Positions 24,394 through 36,372 of a stretch of DNA of 64,000 nt are shown piece by piece. Position numbers and translations under genes: made by a program. The stretch lies in contig BGKB01000077.1 of NCBI GenBank assembly GCA_003116975.1, forward strand, positions 124,001 through 188,000, read 5' to 3'. The notes beneath the pieces were generated by a model that searched no databases, had not been told where the DNA came from, and saw only the letters and a program-made list of their open reading frames with translations. This stretch comes from Aurantiochytrium sp. KH105. Taxonomy: Eukaryota > Sar > Bigyra > Thraustochytrida > Thraustochytriidae. How positions within the stretch are numbered: the stretch's first letter is position 1; every line of letters begins with the position of its first letter.

Positions 24394-25057
24394 ATGAATG
24401 CGAGCGAGCGCGAGAAAGCGTGACCCAGGCCCAACCCAGCCAGTGATGGCATGAGGCGGCGCGGCAGCGGCCACTGCTCGCAAGAACCTCAACTCGCGGC
24501 ATTTGGATTTACAGTTATTCGGATTCGGATGGCGCGCCCCACACCGCGGGGGATTTTGGAAGAGAGGAGCGCGAGAAAGGTCGCTCCGCTCGCCTGCTTT
24601 TTTCTCCCGGCTGCCTGTATCGGGCTCTCTCTCCTTCCCCGTTTGCCTGCCTGATCCACCTTCTCTTCCGCCAATGCCGCGGCGCCGCGAGGCCCCGACT
24701 CGGTCTCGCGTGCTAGGTTGACTGAAGACAGCACGCCCTGCCCCGCTCGCGCCGCGGGTTTCGCTAGCCGCTATGCGTGCTCCGCACGACACTGTCCTGG
24801 GCTTGTTGTTATCATGAGCCTGTCGAAAGAGAGGCTTCCTTTTTTTTTCCTGGAATCTCGCAGGCGGGGTGGGTGCTGGATGTGCACGGAGCCTCGAAAT
24901 GACACATACCGCTGCTGTAGCCTGCAGCACCCAACTGCAACGGGCAGGCGGCGAGACAGAAGAAGTCTTGACTCGAGTCCGCGCCTTGTGCGTGCGTGTG
25001 TGTATAGAGCGCGGTGCCTGTCATGGTCTGTAGCGTCCGACGGGAGACCGCGCACTT

Positions 25058-25111
25058 GGTTGCTTGGTTGCTTGCTTGGTTGCTTGCTTGGTTGCTTGCT
25101 TGGTCGCTTGG

Positions 25112-25142
<31 letters not shown>

Positions 25143-25166
25143 GTTGCTTGCTTGCTTGCTTGCTTA

Positions 25167-25206
<40 letters not shown>
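25058..25206. repeat. (TTGC)n/(TTGG)n imperfect tetranucleotide array
   Basis: About 150 bases of TTGC units with interspersed TTGG variants; the 3' half is almost pure GCTT. It produces Leu/Ala/Cys-type frames on the plus strand and Lys/Gln/Ala/Ser-type frames on the minus strand. Confidence 0.9.
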
Positions 25207-26024
25207 ATTGCGAACTTTGAAGCTTTTGCTCCGTAGCTCGTCCGGTGAAAGCAAGGCAAAAGCAAAGTAAAGCAAAGCAAAGCAGAGCAGCTGGCAGATA
25301 AAAGAAAAGAAACGAAAAAAAAAAAGCAGCGTACAGTTTGAAAAAGAACAGGACAGCAGCAAACGTGGCGATTTTTTTGGGCCGTGGGGGGATCGTATAT
25401 ACGGGATTTCTAAGGCACTGTGGGGAGTGGCTCTCAAAAACACGACCCGGTGAGCTGGTGCCACGGAGGGAAAAAACGCGTGGTGTACAAGCAGATAGGA
25501 TACGTGCAAGCCCACGTCCATCCCTTCGCGTTGCGCGACGCGTTGCCGCGTCCTGCTCGCGCGACGCCTGATAGCGGTCGCGCTGCGAGTTGCCTGTACG
25601 CGCAAGGCAACGCAGGCTCTTTCCCTGCTTTGAAGCTTCCCCGGAGTGCTCCAGTTCGAGAGCCCCAAGCAGGTGACCGTGGCGAGCGTTGAGGATGCCG
25701 CCAACAGCCACGCTGAGGCGCCAAGCGTGTTCGGGGATGCGCCTCTGCTGCCGGGCGAGGACTCGCGCGAGAATAACACAGCTGCAAGTGATGCTCAACC
25801 GCATCTTGTGCATGCTGTGCTCGATGAGCATGCCTCATCAAAAGAGACTCTTCAAGATTTCCGTGGCGGCGAGGACCTGTCATCTTCCGCTGCAGAAGTG
25901 GATGAATCAGAGGAGCTATGCGCTCCATTGAGCGAGCTTGGGGAGAACGTTTGGTCTCTTCGGACTGCGTCCGAATATGCTCACAAAGTCGCCTCACACA
26001 AGACTGCCTTGATGCCTCGGGTCA

Positions 26025-26238
26025 CATGAAAGTGACGAACATGACCTGTGAGTCGTGGCACTCCACACTCAAAACGGTTTACTTTCGTAATCGGCGCAAT
26101 CGACGGCTCGCTAGGCTTCTTCAGACTCTTGAGTATCGTGTGCATGAGCGCTTGGCGCGAGTTGCTCGGGAGGATGCGGGGCTCGAACGTGCCCCACACC
26201 GAAGTGGATCTTGGTCATGGTTCAGCGAGCCCGGTTGA
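26025..26238 (+). pseudogene. Possible MULE-like transposase C-terminal fragment
   Basis: This frame reads MKVTNMTCESWHSTLK, then YFRNRRNRRLARLLQTLEYRV, and ends at a TGA at 26236. The TN-x-x-x-E-S-x-H-x-x-L-K pattern followed by a basic stretch and a helix of spaced leucines resembles the C-terminal end of Mutator-type (MULE) transposases, where a TNN...ES(F/W)...LK motif is common. A second frame (25646-26029) runs into the same place with an acidic, protein-like sequence and ends in TGA just as this one begins, so a frameshift or lost intron may separate the two. An undetermined base (N, 26247) and a palindrome (26358-26397) follow. I rate it a decayed element remnant; the family is uncertain. 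Confidence 0.35.
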
Positions 26239-26357
26239 CCATGAAGNTACAAAATGCACAACCACACCTTTCACCACACACAACCACATTCCTTCATACT
26301 ATCCATAATTAATGCCGCCCCACAATTACCACATCATGACCATGGCATGGTGTCCGG

Positions 26358-26397
26358 TTTTTGTAAAACCACCGGGGTGGTTTGGTAAATACAAAAA
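26358..26397. repeat. 40-bp imperfect palindrome
   Basis: The outer arms TTTTTGTA (26358-26365) and TACAAAAA (26390-26397) are perfectly complementary. The inner arms AAACCACC (26366-26373) and GGTGGTTT (26376-26383) pair around a GG, with a six-base asymmetric insert GGTAAA before the outer right arm. It could be a terminal or subterminal structure of a mobile element, given the transposase-like fragment 120 bases upstream. Confidence 0.6.
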
Positions 26398-27683
26398 TTT
26401 GTCTACGTTTCCTGCTGTCCTGTTCCGCGCGTCGTACAGTTGTGAAGGCGGTTGGTTGGTTTGTTGGTTGGTTGATTGTTTCAGGTGAGCGAGCGGCCGC
26501 ACCTGGAGTCGAGCCGTGTCGACCATTGCGGGGGAGAAAGAAAGAAAGAAGCGCGAAGCTCGCGAGACGTGCGACACCGCGTTCTCGAGAGCGGACCAGC
26601 GACACCGGCCGAGCGATCAATCTAGCGATCGAGCGAGCAGCGAGCCTGCCCGCCATGGCCGCTCCTGGTGCTCCTGCGAGGGAGCTCCCCTTGCTTTGCC
26701 TTGCCTTGGCGCGGTCGCTTTACACGCACGTACGCACTGCCGTCCAGGCGGCGGCGGCGGCGGCGCACACTGCGTCGACCGCCTGGCTGGCTGGCTGGTG
26801 CGACTCAGCAAATCTCGATGCGGCTCTCGGAAATAGGGCCTTGACGGGACCGCCGAGTCGAGAGAGAGAGAGAGAGAAGAAACAAGAGAGGAAACAGGAA
26901 CAGAAAGAAAGAAGGAGCCTGCCTGAGAGGCGAGATCCGCGTGATATCTATCACCTCGCGACCTCGCGCCGAGCTAGGCCAGGCAGCCGACTTTTCACAG
27001 CGAGGCGGCGAGCGTTCTCGGTCTCGCGGCGAGTGCATGTAAGGGCACGCCCTGGGTCGCTACGCTCTGTCAACCTCTCTCCCTCTCGCAGCGGGGGGCG
27101 GGCTGCCGCCCTGTCCTGTCCCGTCCTGGCTGCTGTTTCGTTAGTTGGGCTTGTTTGCTCCTTTGTTTGCTTCTTTGTCTCCTGTCCCCATGTCGCGTCT
27201 CGCAGGAAGTGCGCGCGAGTGAGTGAGTGGGGTGAGGTGACCTGACCCCGTCATCGATCACTCCACGAGCGAGCGCTTCTTTCTTTCCTTCTTCCTTTCC
27301 TTCCTCCCCTCGGCAGTAGCAGGCAGGCAAGGCGTGAGCCGAGGCGCGGGAGGGTGCATCCGCGCGGGCGTGAACCGTCCAGACGCGTTCGGAGTCGACG
27401 CGCTGCGACGCGAGCCCCGAGGCAAGTCGAGCCCCTGGGCGGCGCAGGCTGGAGCTAGAGATCGCTAGCTTCCAGCAAGCGAGCGAGCCCGGCCTGACTC
27501 GCTTGTTAACTAACTGTAACCACCGGCCAGTGCGAGCCAGCTGCGCGCTCATTCACCCACTGTTGTCAATCAAACAATCGATCGAGAAGCCAGGGTTGGC
27601 ACGTTCGTTGCGCTCGACACGGGACGGCGCCGCAGCGGACTCGACGCGGAGCATCAAATCCCGGCTCGCGGCTGTTCGCGTTG

Positions 27684-27715
<32 letters not shown>

Positions 27716-29086
27716 TGAGCGTAGAGGCTTTGAGCGTGACTGCTTGCTTTAAGATTGGCTCGAGTGACTGGTCGGCTGAATGCTCGAGACAGGCCGGGGA
27801 CCGCCTGGCTGACTGCCTGACCGAGCGACAGACGGCGACAGAGACTCGCCGACTGACAAAGAAACAAAGCAAAGGAAAGAAATGCAAAGCAAAGTAAGCC
27901 AAAACAAAGCAATGCAAAATATAAGGGCTGCGTGTGCCCTCCTCCTCCCTCCGCGAGAAGCTAGCTGCTGCAGCTGACCTCGCCGCGGTCGCCGTGCCTC
28001 CTGCAGCCGCTGCTTGCAGTTGCTCGTTGCTGTTGCTTCTCGCTTGCTTCTTGCGCGCTTGCTTCTTGCTTCTCGCTTGCATTTTCCGTACTTTCTGGGA
28101 GGTTCTTTGCGTTTCGACACGCGTCGAGTCGAGCCAGGGTCAGCTGGCCGGCAGCTGCATATCGAGCAAGCCGGAGCCACCCGGTTGGTAGTCGCTGGCA
28201 ACCAGGTGCAGACCAGTATGGATGGATAGATAGATGCTCACGGCAGGATTGACACGAGGACTAGAGAGCGTGGCGAACGAGCGACTTGCTCGCTTGCTTT
28301 TGCTTGCTTGCTTGCTTGCTTGCTTCAAGTCGGGTCGCGGTCGCTCGCTTGGCCGCAAAGCTCGCCCGCGTCCGCGTCAGTCGGCGACGCGAACCGCCTC
28401 GACGTTTGACTGGCAGTGGATACATAGGACGCCCTTCCCGTCCCGTTCGCCGTTGGGAACCCGCCTTCGCCTCCCGGGAAACGCGGACGGCGTCAAGCCT
28501 ACGCGGACTCGGCTCGACACGAGGCCGAGACGACTGCAACGTTAGTCGTAAGGATCGGATCGAAGAATGCGACAACGTGTATATTACTATGAGCTAGGGC
28601 GGTCAATGTCCAAACTTGCCCCGTTGCAGCATCCAGAGAAAGATACTTTTTTCTTCTTCACCATCTTCTTCTTCTTCATCATCTTCATCTTCATCTTCTT
28701 CTCCTTTCTTTTCTTTTCTTCTTGTTCCTGTTCCCGAGCGAGCGACCAGACGCGACCAGACGTTCTTCGAAAGGTGGCCAAGCAAACGCTTCGCTCAGTG
28801 AAGATCAAGTTCGAGTTGGCCGCCCTCGGTCTGGCTGGCAGTGGCTGGCTGGCTGGCTGCGCTTGGCCGTCGACGTGAACGAAAGAAAGGTCCCGGCAGG
28901 CGCACGAAACAAGGAGGAGAATCAGGCCTCGCTTTGCTTACGGTGCGCTGGTGGGGCGTGATGGACACGAACACGGAGATACACTGACACGAGAAAGACA
29001 CTTCGACTGACGGACACGGTGCGTTCGCTGTCGAGGGGGACCATACGAGGGACGCCGCCGCCCCCAGCCAGCCAACTACAGCCACT

Positions 29087-29131
<45 letters not shown>

Positions 29132-29243
29132 GACAGGACAGAACAGGACAGGACAGGACAGGGCTCAAGAAAACTGGCTGTCAGGATTCGACAAAGAAAG
29201 GTGATCATCACATCCGTGCATGTATGGACAGTCAGTTCAACCT

Positions 29244-29288
<45 letters not shown>
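29244..29288. repeat. (GCAA)n microsatellite
   Basis: About eleven GCAA units, the complement of the TTGC arrays elsewhere in this region. It follows a CAGC array (29090-29130) and a short ACAGG run (29131-29160). Confidence 0.85.
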
Positions 29289-31692
29289 CAGCAGCTCATC
29301 AGAACGCTTCGACTCCGAGAATACCATGGAAATGGCCAACCAAGCTGCGACCGCACGACCGACCGACCGACCGACCCACCGGCCGACACAGAGAGGGAGA
29401 GAGACAGGCAGACCGACTGCACAATTGATCAATCGGCTGGTTCTTACAATGGTGTTCATTCATTTCATCACTTTGCCGCTCGCTCAAACTGGCCTGGACC
29501 GACGATTAATTAACACCCTACGTGTGCATACACAAACAAGCTCGCCCGCGTTTGTGCAAGGACATCCGGCGGGCGGGCATTTTGTTTGTTCGTTCAAGAA
29601 AGCAAGTCGCGGAGGCTAGCCATGGTGGCTGCCTGGCTGGCCATGGTGGGCTGGATGGCAATTCAGTTCTTGGGTCCGTGAAAGTCTTGATTGAGCCGGC
29701 GAGAAAACATCGAGATTTAAGGAGCGGGGAGGAAGAAGCGCCCGCGCGGGTCTCAGAGCGAGCTGTGGGAGAGAGTGGAGCCTCGGGGGGCACGCGGCGG
29801 TGTGTACACGTTTGCTGTCACCCCTTTGAACCACACCAGGTCCCCGCAGAACCCGGCGGGTCCGGCACGGCTTCCAAGCCCGCGCTGGTGGGGGATGTTT
29901 TGGAATACCGAAGCGTCTCCGCAGCTGCCCGCAGTGCCGGACGGTGCACGCAGGAGCTTTGGGAAGACCGGGCGCGCGGCGCGGAGAATTAGTCCCCGGA
30001 GTAATGGTCCCGCAGCGGTACGAGCGGTACGAGCGCAACGACTTTCACAGCACCCCCTTCAGCGGAGGCCGGTCCCATTAGCTCGCAGGAGGAGGCGGCG
30101 TCCAGAGGGGGTGCGGGGCGAGACTGCGCAGGGACGCAGGCCCTGTGTCGCGGGGCCTCCTGCCTCGCCTTATATCTTTGCCGGGCGAGTCGAGGCTTCT
30201 CTTTTCCGGTCTCGACGCGGCCGCGCCCGGCTGCGTGAAGCGAAGCGATGCAATGCGCAGCGACGCGACGCGACTCTCGCGCGCTGATCTCCCTTTCTCG
30301 CCCTCCTCGCCTTCTCCTCCCTGCCTCCCCTCCCCGCTCTCCTCGTCCCTCCCTCCGCGGGCCGCGCCCGAAGGACGGCGGTGACGTTTGCGGCGCCGCG
30401 CGGGGGCTGGCGAGGAAGACGGCCCCCGCCGGCCAGCCCGAGACTGCCGGCACGCGACGCGACGCGTGCGCCACGCGCGGCGAGACGTCATCGCGCAGGG
30501 CGGCGCCGCGGGGCGAAGAGTGGTGGGCGAGGGGCTCGGAGCGGGGAATAGATAATATGCAGGACGGACGCACGCGCCCTCGCGACAGCGACCGGCGTCC
30601 CATCCGATCCGACTTGCAGCGGCGTTGGAGGTTTTCGCGAGTTGCTGTTGGCTGCAGCTGGGTGCATGCAATGCAAGGCAAGGCGAGGAAAGGCAAGGCA
30701 AGGAAAGGCAAGGCAAGGCAAGGCAAGGCAGGGAGTGAGTGCAGTGCGTGCATGGCAGCCAGGGTCAAGCTGGCGCTCTTGGGCGGCGTTCGCTACGCGT
30801 CTTTGCGGGGCAGCGCATTGGCGACGGCGAGGCAGTTGACGCGAGGCAGTTGACGCGAGGCGAACCGGATTGAATCGGATCGGATTGAATCGGATCGGAT
30901 CGGATCGAATCGAATCGAGTCGAGCGGAGCCGAGGGGAGTCTCGCCCCGACTCGACGCGGTCCGAGGCGACGATGAAACCCACCTAGAAAGCGAGCAAGT
31001 CCGTCACTCGTTCACTCGTTCTTTCGATCAATTTTTCAAAATGTTCTGAGCCTCCGAGCGCGCGAAGGAACGAGCGAAGAAACGAACGTTGGACGAGGCT
31101 CGTCTTGGGCTGAGACGTGACGCAATTGCGCAGTCCCCAATATAAACGCCTCGACGCAGCTGGACCGCGGCAATAATTGTAAAAGGTGCAGCGAGTGATG
31201 AGTCGGATGGCTACATAGCAAATAGATGAATGAATGCAAGGTGGAATGCACGATGGAAATGAATTGGTTCGCTTGTAAATTGTATTGCTGCAGGGAGCAA
31301 ATGCGCCAAAGCTATTGCCCCTGATCTCTGATCTCTTGACTGATTTGCCAATGTGCCAATGTGCCAATGTGTAATTTCATTCATGGATGGCTCATTGATT
31401 CTCACCTATGGATTGACTTGCCCTTGATTTGCTGGGAGCTGATTTGATTCTTTCAAATACCGGGTTTGATCTGCCCTTGGCGGCTGACTGTATGCGGCCT
31501 GATTGATTTTATGATTTGATATGCTACTGGTGTCCGTCCACCTGACTTGCTTTCACGGTTTTTGAATTTATGGTTTTTGGATTTTTGATTTGTGAATTTT
31601 CGGATTTGTGTCGGATTTTATAACGTTAGGGTGTACCTCATATCAGGGTGACTGACGTGACGTGTCCGCTTGACGTCGAAAAAGATCGAAAG

Positions 31693-33360
31693 TTAAGGAA
31701 AGACAAAACGAGGGTTACCCGGCGAGCACGCAGCGTCATTCTCCTCCGCGGCCACAACCTCGAACTCGTCCATGTCCATGGCAGAGGTCACATACTCGCG
31801 GTTCTCCTCCAGCACGGCGCGCTGGTCGTAAGGAACGCTAAGCTCGAGCGCCTGGGGACCGAGCTCCTGCGCGCTCATCATGGTCTGCGCGGCAGTCTTC
31901 ATCACGTCCTTCATGTTCTTCTTGAGAAGATCATCCGTCTTGCACGCATCCTTGAGCTGCTTCATGATGTCATCCGGGAAGCTGCGCGTCTCAGCATCAT
32001 ACTTGGACGCCAAGAACTTAAACACTGCCTCCTGGTACGCGGGGTACTTGTCGTTGACGACAATCTGCACCTTGCGGATCGGCTCGTTGGCGTTGGCCGC
32101 ATTCTTCTTCTTGCGCTGCTTCACTTCCTTCTCTGCCTTGACGCGCACGTTGCGGATCGTGCTGCCCATGTACTCAACGCTACGCACAAATCCAACGTCC
32201 GGCTTCTCCACGGTCGGCCACAGCTCCTTGACCACAAAGCTCGACTTGCCCAAGTAATCGCGCCAAATCTTCTCGCAAAAGTGAGGGCACACCGGGGCCA
32301 TAATCACAGCCAGCGTCTCCAGGAACTTGCGCACCAGCCCACGGTGCAGAGGCTGGTTCTGCCGCGCGCACGCGTCACGGTACGCGTCCCGGAACCCGAG
32401 AAACTCGTAAAAGCCAGTCTTGACAACGTCGCGGTACCGCATCGCCTCGTACGCGACCTGGCACTCCTCCACGGCCAGGTTCATCTGCGCATTGAACGCC
32501 CGCTCGAAAAAGTTGTACTCCTCCGCGCTCACGTCACGCATCTCGGCCTGCGCCTCCTCCGCGAGCACCTCCTCGGCCCAATCCAGCTCAGTGGTCAGGC
32601 GCAGGATCGACTTGTCCGCGACTTCGCACGAAAAGTTCGCGTCATCCAGCGAGTCACCTGCTGCTGCGAGGGCGAGACGGGTCGCGTCGGCAGTCCAGCC
32701 AACAACAATCTTCTTACCGCTCTGCTCGAACGAACGATGCCCGGCCACCGACTCTTGGATTGTGAAAAAGTTGCCCTTTGACTTGGACATCTTCTCGTTC
32801 TCCACCTGCACAAAACCTGTGTGTCCGTGAAAGCAACCCAAATAAGCAATCAACAAGGACAAACAATGCATAAACCGTAGCATTTTCCGGTGTCAGTTCT
32901 CCTGTCATCATTTGATCTCCACTGATTCTCCATCTCGACCTCGCCCTTCCCCTCGACTCGCCTCACGTTTCCCGCGCCGGAGTCACATGACACCCACACA
33001 AACACAAAAATTCAAGTTGTTTGAGCCATTGGAGACACAAAGCGGACGGACCACACGGCGTTTGCCGCGACCGCAATGCGTACTATGATGCTCTTTGTCC
33101 ATCTATGGCAGCCTTTGCAGTGGTGACACAGGCCAAAAGACCTCACGTCGCCCACCGCAAAGGGCCATCAAAAGCCCGCGTCCAAAATATCCAGGTGTCA
33201 GAAAACCCGACGATCGGATGCTGGCCACCTCCGCCGTCACAGGCACTAACGCCGAAAAGGCATCAGAAACTGCAACGTAAAATGAAGGTGCATGTCGAGA
33301 CATTTTCAAAAAAGAAAATAGCACGCGCGGATTTGATAGCAATGCCAAAACGCCACTTGC

Positions 33361-33397
<37 letters not shown>

Positions 33398-35734
33398 TCT
33401 GCACATCTCTCTCTTCTCGTGGCCATCTTTTCTCCTTTTCCCTCGCGTCTTCTCGTTCCTCTCCTTTACTTTCCTCCCTCACGCTGTGAACGTACCGTTG
33501 CAAGAAAAGGCTTGCGGCCACAGATCCTCACGGTCAGGCCAAATCGCCGCATGCGTGTACAGCGACATGGTCAAGTGGTTGCGAATCAAGTCACGGCCCG
33601 AAACACGCAGGTCCAGCGGGTACCAGTACTCAAAGCTCTCGCGCAGCACCTTGAGCTTGTGCTCCTCAATACCACAGGCCTCAGGGTACGGGTTGCCCAG
33701 AAAAATGTAGTCAAAGACAGCAGGCGTGAGCTGCTCAGGCTTGATGCCCAGCGGCGAGCCATTGCCGCGGTCGCCCGTGTAGTCATCCGCGTCCTTGCGG
33801 CCCTGCAGCAAGTGGCAAATCGTGTAGTACGCCATGTAAATAGTAGAGTCCGACAGAGACTCAATGACGAACTGCTCGTCCCAAGGAACAAGCGTGCCCA
33901 GGCCAAACGAACGTGAGCACGCCCACTCCTCCAGCCAGTCAAGTGTGTCCATGAAAGCCTTGCGCGTGCTGTCCGTAAATGTCTCAAAGTTCTTCGGGTC
34001 ACGAACGTAGTCCTTGACCTTTTCGCGCCACTCCTCCTCGCCGTACTTGAGGAACCACTGGTCCAAATGGGCGACAACGCACTCGTCGCCCGAGCGGCTA
34101 ACAACCTCGCTCTCGGGCTCAAAATACACGATCGCCTCGCCGTCCTCGCACATCTTGGCCTTGACGACATCCTTGGCCTCGCTCACCTTCATGCCCTCGA
34201 CGCCGTCCTCCTTTCCGGCAATCATAATGCCCTCGTAAAAGCCGCGCTTGTACGTTTCGGCCTTGGCCTCCTTGAGCTTCTTCTCGTCGTGCTGAGACTT
34301 GATCTTGAGCTTGAGCACCATCGTCTCTGCAGCGCGATCGCCCAGGCCCGGAATGTTGATCACCGGGACCAGCTCAAAGGGTGCGACCATTTCCTCCGTC
34401 ACGCCGTGCTTGGCCCGGAGCTTCTCGTCCGTCTTCCAGTCACGCAGCGCAGCGTAATCGTCCGCCGAGTCCGAAGGTACCGACGTCACGATACCCGTAC
34501 CCTTGGTCATGGAGATCGACAGCAGAGGGAGAGCGTACACACGCTCGTACTTGGCCTTGGGCGCCTTGACGGGCACGCCCACGAGCTCCTTGCCGGAAAC
34601 CGTGCCGAGCTGCTTCAGCTGACCCTGCGAGCCAGGCTCCACAAAGGCATCCTGGTAAGACATGTTCCGCGCGGCGCGTGCAGCGCAAATGAGCACCTGA
34701 CGCGTGCGCTCCGCCGACTTGGGCGTGTGCTGGACGTCAAACTCGTACACGCCGTACTCGCCACTGGGCAGCACGTAGCAGTTCGTCTGCCCGTACATGG
34801 TCTCGGGACGCAGCGTCGCTGCAACCATAAACACATGGCCCTTGGCAATAGACTCGCTCAGCTCCGGGATGCGCGACGTCACACTCTCGGGCGCCTCCAG
34901 CAGCTGCAGCTTCACCAGCATGTACTCCTGCGGACCAACGTTCTCACCCTTGCTGCGGTCATGATCGGCGCATGCCTGCTTGTCCAGAGGCGAAAACACC
35001 GTCGGCCGACGTCCAAAGTCGATCTTGCCTGCCTCCTTCAGACGAACAAACTGCCACCGGATAAAGGCATCGTAGAACGGGTTCAAAGACGTCGTGATGA
35101 ATGAGCGCCGCCAGTCCACGCGCGTGCCAAGCAGTTTCAGATCCTGCTCGTACAGGCGGGGAAAGTAGTCCAGCCAGTACAGAGGATCGGCAAACTTGGG
35201 GATCTCCTCCTCGGGGACACCGGACATGACCAGAATGTCCCACTGCGTCTTGCTCTTGCCGCCAGTCTTGGCAGTCAGCTTTGACTTTTTGCCCTTGAAC
35301 TTGGACACATCGGCGGGTGCAGCCTCGGCATCGGCCTCGGCGGCTGCCGCGGCGCTTTCTTCCTCATCGGGCACCACAACGGGCACGCCGTACTTTTCCA
35401 TCTCAGCCTTGAGCTTGAACGCCGCACTCTGGATCGGCGAGCCCGTCACGTGCAGGCCAAACGGCCACACCACGTTGTAGCCTTGCGTCGTCTTGTACCC
35501 AGCCGCAAAATCAACCTTGCACAGCGTGAACGCGTGACCAATGTGGGCGCGCGCATTGCAGTACGGGTACGGAAAAGAGACCAGGTACTTTTTCTTTTCC
35601 GGGTTCACGTCCGCCTCGAAAATCCGGTGTTCCTCCCATTGCGCCTGAATCTCGCTCTCGAGCTTGCGGACGCGGTCGCGACGAGGGAATGCGCCTGCCG
35701 GCGGCACCGCCTCGGCGGCCTCTCCGCTCGACAT
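31693..35734 (-). CDS. LARS1: Leucyl-tRNA synthetase, cytosolic type (two exons)
   Basis: Charges tRNA-Leu with leucine in the cytosol. Exon 1 runs from the ATG at 35734 (MSSGEAAEAV) to 33496 and exon 2 from 32816 to the stop at 31693, giving 1120 residues, in the usual range of cytosolic eukaryotic LeuRS. A GTG 21 bases upstream is in frame but less likely as a start. The class I signatures are clear: HIGH at residues 64-67 (within PYCNARAHIGHAF) and KMSKS at 755-759 (within VENEKMSKSKGNF). Between them lies the long CP1 editing insertion (for example TLRPETMYGQTNCYV and MTKGTGIVTSVPSDSADDY). The C-terminal part carries the anticodon-binding helical region. Splicing gives ..SCN-G-FVQVENEKM.., matching the spacing between NG and EKMSKS in animal LeuRS. 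The gene is divergent from the selenoprotein gene. Confidence 0.92.
32817..33495 (-). other. Intron of the leucyl-tRNA synthetase gene (679 bp)
   Basis: The donor is GTACGT after AACG (33496) and the acceptor is ACACAG before GTTTTGTG (32816). This is the only nearby acceptor that restores frame; the closer TGCAG eleven bases downstream would shift it. The intron contains a CT dinucleotide run joined to a CA run (about 33361-33397). On the minus strand the order reads TG then AG. Confidence 0.8.
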
Positions 35735-36372
35735 CTTCCGCCTCTTCCTTGCCACGAAACTCCTACGCTTTACCGTAGCTAAACCTTAGCACTTGGCAAC
35801 CTGCACCTGGCGGCCACGCAAAGCGCTACTGGCCACGACTTTTTCGCGCGCCTTGCTTGCACGAGCGCGTGTCGCGCTCCGCTCCTCACGAGCGCGCAGG
35901 CTACGCCAGCGGCCTTCCTTCTCCTCCCGGCGCTGGCTCGCGCCCCGCCCCTGCACCTCGCGCAAACCGGTCCCCGCGCGCCGCCCGCCCAGATCGATCG
36001 ATGGTCGTGCGCGGATTTTTGGTTTTGCTTCACCTTGCTTGCCAAAGGCGTATAATTTTGGGGGCCCAGCTAACTTCTTTTTTTAGGGACCTTGACCAAT
36101 CGCGATCTCAATCTCGATCTTTCTTGCCAGGTCCATCAACCAGTCGGGAGCGCGAGCAGTTCTCCGCGTGTCGCGTACGCGGCGCGGCGGCGTATCGGTT
36201 TTGGCGCTCGCGATGCAGCCAGCCAGCCAGCGAGCAAGCGCAAGCAGTCTCTGCGTCTGACAAGACTCTAGGTCGAGTTCTGCGCTTGTTCCTGGTCTTC
36301 GTAGTATACTGTATTTTACTTTGGGCACGTAGCAGGAGGGTCCGCAGTTAGGCAACGCCAAGGGAAAGCGCC
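35735..36372. other. Divergent promoter region, LeuRS and selenoprotein H genes
   Basis: About 640 bases separate the two start codons. GC-rich from 35800 to 36000 and mixed afterwards. I see no open frame with domain content and no clear TATA box. It should hold the promoters and 5' untranslated regions of both genes. Confidence 0.5.

Larger units (their letters stand above)
20294..31692. other. 11.4-kb repeat sea upstream of the AP2 gene
   Basis: Apart from a transposase-like fragment near 26.0 kb this stretch holds no gene I can support. It is packed with short tandem arrays: GACT (20586-20615), GTAC (20671-20692), CAAGA (23217-23304), GGAA (24332-24393), TTGC (25058-25206, 27682-27716, 28305-28325), CAGC (29090-29130), GCAA (29244-29288), GGCAA (30673-30730) and GGATC/GAATC (30866-30920). 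Overlapping open frames on both strands follow repeat content. From about 31200 to 31690 the DNA turns AT-rich, probably the 3' flank of the leucyl-tRNA synthetase gene. No tRNA-like A/B boxes or rRNA were found by eye. Confidence 0.6.
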
